From the NCBI RefSeq assembly GCF_043290135.1, contig NC_134710.1, positions 9,907,821 through 9,971,820 on the forward strand: 64,000 nucleotides of DNA, given 5' to 3'. This document shows, in pieces, positions 55,590 to 64,000 of this stretch. Source of the stretch: Rhipicephalus microplus (taxonomy: Eukaryota; Arthropoda; Arachnida; Ixodida; Ixodidae). The translations under genes were made by a program, and so were the position numbers. Positions within the stretch are counted from its first letter, which is position 1, and each line of letters opens with the position of its first letter. The notes below the pieces were generated by a model, which searched no databases, was not told the origin of the DNA, and was given only the letters and a program-made list of their open reading frames with translations.

Positions 55590-57598
55590 TCACAGGGTGC
55601 GGGGTGGTCTGTCCGGGATATGCAGCGACTCAAATAGCGATAGAACCAACACTATCGGCTTTCCGCGATACTAGTGTGCTTCTCTCTACCGCGATACTAA
55701 GCGACTATCAGTCTGACGGTGTCACTGAAACGCGGAGCGGTCGCGTGGACTCTGATAATCTCCTGGTTAGTTCCGTGCAGCGCGGCGCCTACTCTGCCCA
55801 CGCTGCCGGGCTGCTCGCGCTCCAGTCCGCTCGGATTTGCTGAGTGTTTTGCTCGTCGCCATTTCGTCCCAGACCGAGCACAGATGAGCAGTTTGTGTGT
55901 TTAATTGGCGTCGGTATAACGAAATTCCGCCAAGTGAAGTGTGCCGCGATTATCTATCATCCGTTTCGCTCATTAGGTGCAACAGCAGTTGCAACGCTGT
56001 GGTGGATTTTTGCAGTAGGTGCGTTGACGTAAAGAAATAGTTCGCTGTTTTTGCCACGCGGAATATATTCTTTTCGTTTCAATCCGAGTATGTAATGAGC
56101 ATGTCTTGTATCACACACACACACACACATTTGCGGGTGGTATGTCTGGTAGCTCATTAGTACTGAATGTTTAGATAGAGCCCCTGGTATTATCTTTTTA
56201 CCAGAAATAACTTTTGACGTTTGACTCTACTGCCCCCAAAATAATTCACGTTGCTTCAAAACGCACCGCTCCGAACTTGTTCCAAAGCTTCCCTTTTACT
56301 GCGGCAAAACTGCTCCAAAACAGCATTATTCCTGCTGCCTCAGCTGCTCCAAAACACTGAAGTCCACTTCCACCCCTGAGATCGTGTGCATTAAATCTTA
56401 AAATCCCCATCTGGATGGCTTATGCACATAAATAAACAACTGGTTTCTCGTTCTTTTCCGTTACCATTTTGGTGTGATTAGCTAGAAGCAGCCTCGGAAA
56501 CCTGTCGGCAATCACACTAGCTACGCGGCTCCTGTGGCCGTTTCTGACATATTTTGGCCAGTTAGAAATGGGCAATTCTTCTAGGTATGGCGTAACAAGA
56601 AGCTGCAGCATTTGGTGCACCTTTGTTCATGGTCGGTGTTTCACAGCAGTTTCAAAGGAAACCACAATATTATCCAGAACATACCAATTAAATAGTGCAG
56701 TGGCACTTTTTTCCTGTTCTTGCAATAAACTGAACAGAGGGTCCTCTTTGTTATTTCCGAAAGGATCAAACTTCAACCTTCGCGAGCCAGCAGCGGCCCA
56801 GGTCGGTCCAACTAACTGTGACCCGTACCAGTACCACTCTCAGCGAATGTGGGCCTAGCTCACCGGCCGCGTCAGTCATACATGTCATCGGTGCTTCTGG
56901 GTTTAATAGTATGCTATGCCGAGGAGTAAGAATGATCGTTACAGTAAAGTCTTGCCGTCGGTTCACTTGAATGAACCACTGTTTCTTGCGTGCGGTGTGC
57001 GAACAAAGAGCGATGTGCCTCGATGCGACGCGCTTTCAAAAAGCCCGCGACGCGACGCACACGACGAGTTCGACCGGCGCCGAAAGCCGCCGGGCGCAAT
57101 CGTCGGCACTTCTCCGACTCATACGTGCAAACACAGGCTTGTCGTTCGGTGCGCGTTCATAAAGTAACACCATGAGACACTTTCGGGCACATGCAATTTG
57201 GTTTTTAGCAATAGGTTATGTAGAGCTGCACTATAGCATGACGTCGCTTGCCCAAGAAAAGACACCTTATTCAATTAACTACGCTCCTATTTATCGAGCA
57301 CTGCAGTCGATATAAAATTTCTGCGCACGTCAACCATCGGAAAAATCGAAAAACGGCTATTGCCGTCGGCAGTAAAAGCTGATAATCCGCCCCAAGATCT
57401 CGGTATTTTTGTACATTTTCTATGTTGGGGTGAATTCTGAAAGAAACGTGGCGTATTAGCATTAGCGGCATGCCATGCGTGGGCGCCAGTAGTTTCCGTA
57501 TTATGAAGACGCATGGTTGAGTTGCGAAAGAAAATCTCGTGTATGTTTTCAAGCTCCCACCCGTGCAGCGTAACGGCGTGTTTTCTTTATGCCTGTTA
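55590..57598. other. No recognisable gene; AC repeat and a MITE fragment
   Basis: A (AC)n tract lies at 56,112-56,130. At 56,225-56,385 repeated GCTCCAAAAC words and CACTTCCACC resemble one end of the hAT-like family at 6639. Nothing else identifiable. Confidence 0.4.
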
Positions 57599-57601
57599 TT
57601 A

Positions 57602-58272
57602 GAGAGTTACAGTATATCGGGCTTAGCGGGTTACCGGGTGTACCGTGATACCGGAATCGAAGTGCGCATGTGCAGATACGTACGTCACCCGTACAGCTTC
57701 CCGTACGCGCAGTATTTTCAGATTTCACGTTACCGTGGTAGCGAAGGTGTACGTAGTGTACGTACAACATAGCGGCGCTCTCGGACGCCCGCTTCGAAGT
57801 GATTTTGGCGCAGTTGTTGAAACATTCACCTTCGCAGCAAACGACTGTTCAAAGTGGCTTCGCTTGCCTTCAGTGAGCTTCGATGATCAAGTATTGTGGG
57901 TAAGATGGCGTAGTGCTTTAGATAACTTCCCATTTCGAACGCGCCTAGGCCTAACTACAAGGTCGATGCAAACAAATCGGCAACGTAGATGTTTTCGCGT
58001 TTGGTGCGTGTTTCGTATTTATTTACTTTTATTATCACTAAAATAAACTTCTAACAATGCTTCGCGCGGTGGAATAGGTAAACATTCTCGTTTTCTTTTC
58101 ATTTTCACTGTTTAACTTATTAACCACCTAATAGGTCGTGCCACCATCCCAGCTGGGGCACGTAAACGCTATTCCGCTAAACTATACGACGCTGCCCACA
58201 ACGAACGAATGCTCCACGGTAACCCCATTCTCTTAACCTACGCTTTCACGCTAACGCTTAACTATAACTGTC
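57602..58272 (-). mobile_element. TA-flanked MITE of about 670 bp, copy 2
   Basis: Reversed second copy of the 38,777-39,444 element, with TA at 57,600-57,601 and 58,273-58,274. Left terminus GAGAGTTACAGTATATCGGG, right terminus CTTAACTATAACTGTC. The near-equal length (671 versus 668 bp) shows both are complete. Confidence 0.8.
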
Positions 58273-58304
58273 TACTGTACCACGCAGTGGGCATGGTGTG
58301 ACGT

Positions 58305-58375
58305 GGCATAGTGGTAGAGTACCCGCCTCGTTGTAGCGAGTTCGAACCCAGGTGTGAAGTTTTTTTTTTTTTGTA
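58305..58375 (+). tRNA. tRNA-like sequence (degenerate tRNA or SINE head)
   Basis: GTGGCATAGTGGTAGAG matches a box A and D-arm, GAGTTCGAACCC matches box B, and 12 T follow as a pol III terminator-like run. The spacing is too short for a normal anticodon arm (CTCG-TTGTAG-CGAG) and the T-stem does not pair, so it is not a functional tRNA as read. It is not Ruka. Confidence 0.35.
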
Positions 58376-60014
58376 ACTCGTCTTTATTATATTTCTCGAG
58401 CCTCTACCTTACTCTAGTAGCAATTTTTGCCGTAAACTAACTTTTGTTGACGCCTTAGATGTTGCCGCTGTTTCTTGCTTCGAATGTGTTGCTGTTGGCG
58501 CTTAGGGAACGAAGTTCATGATCACACAACCATGCCTTTGTTATCCCTGCAACTAGTATCCTATTAACTTGACGCATATGGTTACGGGACGCAGACAGTT
58601 GCATCGCTTTGCGGCCTCGGTGGTAACATGCAACCGCAAGATTGTACTCCATCAGAAAGGACAGAGTGACAGACCGCATTTACGCCTCATCGGCGCTAGA
58701 GTTGCATAGATTGGGAACTCCACCTGAGTAGCAGAGCATTAGCAGTCTCTTTTACTCAGCCTTCAAGGAAATAGTAAGTTCCGCAGCCAACTCTGTTCTA
58801 CTCCCCCACGGATTTGAAGAACTCCGAGGAGAGTAATACTATAGTGCCCAGAATATACTAGGCACTGTAGTGACGCAGTTTCTGTGTACTTCCGGTCCAG
58901 GTGGCGCTACTGCAGCAACAAACTCCTTGTAGCAGACGATGAAACTCGACGGACGCGTGCAGCTGCTATCCGTATGAAATTGCTTGAAAGCGCAAGGATG
59001 AGAACGACTAGTTTCTCTCCTTGCGTAATCGTCAAGGTTAAATACATTAGCAGAAATGTCTAAAAGCGCGTTATGTGGTGTACAATGTTGCGCGAACTAT
59101 AGCAGCCACCCGGTGATCTGCGGATGGCGCGGTTCTCGTAATTTTCAGCGCTACGGGTATTGGTGTTTGTCGTTATCTAAGCGACCAGCTGTGGCCACAA
59201 TTTTTGTTTTCGGCTAACGGGGAAGACTCTAACGGTTCTTGTAGGTTCTCTTAAAATGCGTAATGGCAGGATTTCGTTGGAGCCGTGCGAATCGTGTGGT
59301 GGGATCTGCTCACATCGTTCGCGTTACCCATTATAGTTTGTGTTGAAGGCTGAAAAAAAAAAAAGACAAGAAAACGTCGCTTAACCTAGGCAGATCGGCT
59401 ACGTGGCACAGCACATTCGCAGAAATTAACCCTCGCAAGCGCATGACTAAGTTATACATGTGTCGCGGCACGCTTCGGTAACGATCAAGCCCAGTCGGGA
59501 CAGGATCTTTTCGCTGGCTCGTCTGCGCAAGTTGCGGAAAGGAACCAATTGGGATCGAGAGCTTCAGCTTCAAAGTCTGCAGAGTATGCTTTGATATGGG
59601 GGGTTTAATGGTGGATGTGCTAATCAACAGGTGGCGCGACCATCTGCTCACTCCCGAAAATTGGGCCAGTCACGTGTCCGATTTCGATGCATGGAGCTTA
59701 TGGAGAGTTTCGCAACTCGTATGATTGAATAGCTCTGTCGTAGCTGTGGCTGGGAACAGGAACTGTCGTTGACTTCGCTACTGTTTGTTGAGACCTGGTT
59801 TAGACCAATCCACAAGCCGCGGGCTGCGTCACGTCGCCGGGTTACTGCGCGTGGGAGGAGCATTGGTCAGGCGTTCGAAAGGTGTGCGGGAATTTTTTTT
59901 TTTTTTCGAAATGGAGGATTTCCGCGGCGCGCAGCTCTGTAATATTCAGAAAACGTGATCGCTGCGGTCTACTCTACGAATTGCCGAACTTGTTCGGGGG
60001 TGTGTGAATAAAGT
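58376..60014. other. No recognisable gene
   Basis: Nothing with a family signature. A T-rich tract lies at about 59,895-59,906. Confidence 0.4.
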
Positions 60015-60100
60015 CGGAGCCTGGCCCTTTAAACACCACGTGGTCGAAATTTCAGTCGCCCATCACTATGACCGCACCCTAATTATCATCATTATTATAG
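60015..60100 (+). mobile_element. Ruka-like core, highly degenerate
   Basis: CCACGTGGTCGAAATTTCAG followed by CCCATCACTATGACCGC aligns to the Ruka core (GGTGGTCGAAATTTCCGGAG, then CCTCCACTACGGCG). An older copy without head or tail. Confidence 0.5.
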
Positions 60101-62530
60101 TTCGTGTTACTTGCCCCAAAACGCCAAGACTACTATGTAACATCGCTAACGTTGTTATGCATGTGTGTCTTAGCGTGTTCGCAGAAATGGACCCTCGCAA
60201 GCACACGACTAAGACACGCATGTGCACACTTCGATAGCGATCAAGCCACGAACAAGTTTTTTCGCTGGTTCATCTGCGCAAGTTGCGGAGTCATTGAGAT
60301 CGGGAGGTTCATATGCGAACAAAGTATGCAGTTTCACAGCAGCTGCCATCTCTTTCGCAGCCGGGACATACATTGAGCGAGTCAGCGCGCGGGAGCAATT
60401 CTGTCAGTGGGGAAAGCACGGCGAAAGTGTCAGATTTGAACGTATTTGCAATGTATATTAGTATATGGAGCGCGCACTAGCCCATACCTTCTCTGCTCTG
60501 GTGAAATTAAATCCTCTATTAACGATGCCAGCGGGTGCCTGTACGCTACTCCACTTTGATAGTTTGCGGCCGTGTTGACTTGTAACATGCTTGTAATGAA
60601 CAAGCATTGAGTTTTTTCTGCGCTTCCTATCAGACGGCTGCAACTCACCGCAGTTTCGCAACGTGTTGACTGACGAGCACACGTTGAAATATACTTTTTT
60701 TCTCTTGTAATTTCGTGAAAGCGCTGCCTCGAAGGTCAGGCATGAAGAGTGGGGGCGTTTCTAGCCATCGGCGCCACAATAGGAGCAGGGAAATTTTAGA
60801 CGTCATCGCTACTAGCGCCCCGTCACTCACGTGTGGAATGTATCACATCGAACACTAGTGTCGATGTAGCAGGGCACTCAATTTTCCGTTGAGCTTTTGT
60901 CGAAATAACTTCCACGCGATGGGACGCCATTCATATTTGACCAAGAGTATTTGCGCATACTGAACAATCGAACGACGGGCGCATTCCGATTTTCTCCGCT
61001 TGCTTGAAAGACGCATTTTGGGCCCGTTAAAGGAGCCGTCGTGCGTTTTCAGCTTTATCGTCCCATAACCACGTTCGCCGACTAAGTGTGGTGTTGGTTC
61101 TGAGAATACATCATTTAGAAATAGACATTTCTTTCTGTCGAGCTATGGAAATTGTTTTTAGCGTTCACTCGCATGGCCTAGCTAATATTGCACGCTAGTT
61201 GCGTCAAGCCAATAATAAAGAAGCTGCATTCGTCAATGTCACATGAAACCACGTGGCTTTCTATACCAAAAGTAGCCCATATGTGTCGTCCTATAGTCCG
61301 AAATCAAGGTAGTTTCTCCTGTGAATTAAAATGACACCAGCCTTAATTTGGGCGCTGCTACTTGCGCAAAGAAATTCCAGAAGAACCGAAGAAAAAGACG
61401 TGCCGAAATTTTGTCGCAGCGTCTTTTAACTCTTTGCAGCACGGTGGTCCCCCAGGTAACCATCTTTTCATTTTTTTACCCCTCTTCAAGCACGTGACCC
61501 CTGCGTGTCGGATTTTCAATGGCGCATTTGATAAGTAATTTGACAAGTCATTTGACAATGTGACAGATATGACACTACTTCGTTTGGGCTTCAATCTGAC
61601 ATGTTTGCTTTCTTCCGGCCGCCATCGTCCTCAAGGCGCGCCAGGTGGTGGACCCGGCATCAGTGAAGGTTGATGGATGACCAGCGTGCATGAAGGGTCT
61701 TAGTAGACTGGTGATGCATACTATGGGAGCGGCGGCCGTGCCGACGGCAGAACGATGTACTCGCAAGTCGCGCTCAGCGATCGCCCACACACCATCGAGT
61801 GCCATTAGTGATATCACCATCATCGCGGCTTGGCCGAGTAAAGACGTGTTCTTTCGTGTCTTGGTATCGTCTCTAAGTGTTCCTGGCCAGCCAGAACTCC
61901 ACGATGTATATTCTCCAAGTTGTGATTCTTCATATCGACATTATGCGTTGTCCAGCAGATCGCCTTCAGTAGACCGACGCGTATGAAGCGATGTTTTTCC
62001 CGTGGTATCTTGAGAGAGTCGCTCATTATGTCGTCCGAGTTGCTAATGTCAAGGGACCATGTAAGAAATGAAAAGCTGTACGGATCTTAGTAACTTGGCG
62101 CTGTAGTTGATCTCCTGGGGTGACCACCACGCATGAAGTCCCTTCATGCATTTATTTTCCTTTGTTCTAATGGAGCTGTTTTTGCAAGATATATACAAGC
62201 TCCCTGAAGGGTGAGATGAATGTGCGCTTCACACAATGCCCCTTTGCCGCTGTGGTAAAAGAAGGACTGCTTTGAGGCTTTTCACCAGAAGTGACCAGTA
62301 GACCCTTGCTGCACGGTGGTCACCTCAAGTGACCACTTCATATCTTTTCAACTAAAATCGCCACTTTTTGTCTGTTGTGAGAAAATCGTTTTCTGCAAAG
62401 GGTTCGCCATTTCATCTATAAAACTGTTTCTCGCCAAAAAAATGGAGTCATGTGCATAAAAGAGCTAAAGGTCTGCGCTTTGCAGCGCGTAGTTTTTTTT
62501 TTTTTTAACGCAGCGTCGCGCCCTTTCCCT
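60101..62530. other. No recognisable gene; GCACGGTGGTC repeats
   Basis: Two related stretches, at 61,427 (TTAA then CTCTTTGCAGCACGGTGGTC) and 62,300 (CCCTTGCTGCACGGTGGTCA), look like ends of a TTAA-type family. They do not form a clear pair. Confidence 0.35.
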
Positions 62531-62534
62531 CGGG

Positions 62535-63251
62535 CAGTGATGGAAGTGCTGCTCCAAAAGAGCTCTGAAACGGCATTGGAAAAACATCAATCTACAGCTT
62601 GTATAGTAGCTGTATGCTACTATATAATATACACGTATTACAATATGCACAATGCACGTATATTGTATGTACAATATACTCGTATCCGCATTTTCTATAA
62701 TGTCTGATATAGTTGTCTATTTGTACTACTTTACGAGCAGTCCATTTCGGTGAAATGCGTGCGAGACGTCTTGGTCCTACTAGCCGCTGCTGTGACAACT
62801 TTGAGACTTCTTGGTCCTACTAGCCGCTGCTGTGACAACTTTGATGCGTGACTGATTACCTTTAGCACTTTAATCAACTTTCACCTCGTTTATGTCACAA
62901 GAACGAGCATTTGAAATGGTAATTTATTTAGCTTATTTTATTTTTGAAAATTTTAACTGACTGCTTTCGCAAAATATGAAAACACTTACTGTTCAATGAC
63001 CATCCATCCGTGTAATTATAACTTTCGCAATGGTTATTGTGTGGGCATTCTGTTTAATAATAACTATAATATATACAAGAGGCTTAAATGATGCATTAAA
63101 CTTCGAGAGTCGTTTGGGATATTTTGCTATCTGCTCTGAAAACACCCGTAGCTGCTTCAGCTAACATTTTTTTCTGCTCCATAAACAGTCAAGGCTTCTC
63201 TAAAGCATCATTTTTACTGCTCCAGAAATCAGCATGTCACTTTCATCACTG
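62535..63251. mobile_element. hAT-like non-autonomous transposon, relative of 6639-7517
   Basis: Starts CAGTGATGGAAGTGCTGCTC and ends TGTCACTTTCATCACTG. The terminal 130 bp at the right share TGCTCTGAAAACA, CATTTTTTTCTGCTC and TACTGCTCCAGAA words with the 6639 copy, while the interior differs. No target duplication was seen. Confidence 0.55.
62763..62842. repeat. 40-bp tandem duplication
   Basis: 62,763-62,802 and 62,803-62,842 differ at one base. Confidence 0.9.
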
Positions 63252-63439
63252 CATGCATGAATCTTGCGCCTCGTCAACAAAACGCATAGATCTTGTTGAG
63301 GTAGCGTTTGCGTGCAGACTTCATTATGCGAGTCTATCTTTTAACAGCGAAGGGTCGAACCTCTGGGTGCCGTTGCCGAGCAACCACCGTGCACATCACG
63401 CGCTGTATGGAGACGATCCAACCATAGTAGTAAACAACT

Positions 63440-63998
63440 TATATTAAGGCCGTGCCTGGTCGCCACCTCGTCAGCGCGTTTGATGGCCCGGAGCTGGGTG
63501 TCCAGGCTTGTAGTCGTGAGGATTCTCTCCCAGGCCTCACTTGAAGGAGGTTTGGTTGGGCAGGGTCCTTGCCGCATCCTCAGATGATGTGGTCCAAGGT
63601 TGTCTTGCAAAGGGTGCACGTAGATGTGAATAAGGCTGGGTATATGTGTATGTATCGTTTGAAGCCGCCGCCAAGTGATTTGTTGAGCTTTGTTTAGTTG
63701 CGGGGTTGGTCTGGTTTGCCTTGATAGCTTGTAGTACATGTCGTGAAAGGTGATGAGTGGTTTGGTTGCTTCGGTATCGTGGTCCGAAGTCTGGCCACCG
63801 CTCGGCGTCCTCGTGCTTCATTACCCGGGTTTCCTGCGTGCGCTGGGACCCAGATGAGTTGAATCAAACGGGGGATCGTCGGTGCTGCTGGAAGCAGTGT
63901 CGTCTGGGGCTTGGTGCAGAGGACGGAGTATTTGCGCCGTGGTTGGGGAAACGGTGCCACTGGCAAATCGGGCGATGGCAGATTTGCTAATGGTAGAA
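63440..63998 (-). pseudogene. LINE ORF2 C-terminus: RNase H end and tail domain
   Basis: Minus strand from the window edge: LIQLIWVPAHAGNPGNEARG (RNase H His/Asn motif) at about 63,860, then after a shift QITWRRLQTIHTHIP and SSEAWERILTTTSLDTQLRA, IKRADEVATRHGL to about 63,445. This matches the region between RNase H and the 3' end of the two other RNase H LINEs here (WRRLQT also occurs at 1192). No AATAAA or tetranucleotide tail follows, so the 3' end is missing. Confidence 0.75.
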
Positions 63999-64000
63999 TC

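Noticed and set aside
1..64000. CRISPR arrays, bacterial operons, rRNA genes or antiviral systems
   Set aside because: No regularly spaced repeats, ribosome binding sites or rRNA signatures; content is metazoan repeats throughout.

Overview
The window is eukaryotic nuclear DNA, almost certainly from a hard tick (Ixodidae) and probably Rhipicephalus or a close relative. The main reason is a tRNA-headed SINE of about 230 bp that I recognise as the tick family Ruka. It is present in six full-length copies, one copy split by a transposon, and two fragments. The LINE families, Penelope-like GIY-YIG fragment, Mutator-like transposase and THAP fragments also fit a tick genome. I found no intact host protein-coding gene. 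Nearly every protein-like stretch is a decayed transposable element, and most long open frames lie inside repeats.

Layout. 1-26 kb is AT-rich and has no Ruka. It holds the 3' end of an RNase H-bearing LINE (2-1578), a broken THAP domain (3.4-3.85 kb, minus), small DNA transposons (4.39, 6.64 and 8.95-10.65 kb, the last a nested stack), two adjacent palindromes (11.25-11.35 kb), a broken Mutator-like transposase with an internal tandem duplication (12.1-13.65 kb), and a CR1-like LINE fragment (14.2-15.5 kb, minus). A LINE (17.33-18.53 kb plus 22.26-23.0 kb) follows, separated by a reversed CR1-like LINE (18.84-22.24 kb). ORF1 of that CR1-like LINE carries a 2A-like DVEANPGP motif after a hydrophobic segment, and its 5' UTR starts a monomer-type repeat.

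26-64 kb is richer in GC and Ruka. It holds a LINE ORF1 fragment (27.1-28.06 kb), a TTAA-flanked element (28.1-28.8 kb), a second THAP fragment (29.4-29.8 kb), two CR1-like 3' ends (31.9 and 37.9 kb) and a Penelope-like GIY-YIG fragment (33.2 kb). Next come an unclassified transposon with AAACTCCC boxes at both ends (33.57-35.40 kb), pogo-like elements, and two inverted copies of one TA-flanked element of about 670 bp (38.78 and 57.60 kb). A full-length RNase H LINE (45.13-50.81 kb, minus) is bounded by a 12-bp target duplication and interrupted by a Ruka with its own 17-bp duplication. A piggyBac-like element (52.35-53.93 kb) sits inside one Ruka and contains another. The window ends in another RNase H LINE.

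How the parts relate. The LINEs supply reverse transcriptase and endonuclease. The Ruka SINEs have no coding capacity and presumably use such machinery. The short TIR elements depend on transposases not intact here. The nested insertions give a relative chronology. The strongest leads are the 2A-bearing ORF1, the box-rich 33.6-35.4 kb transposon, the twin palindromes and the nested piggyBac/Ruka locus.
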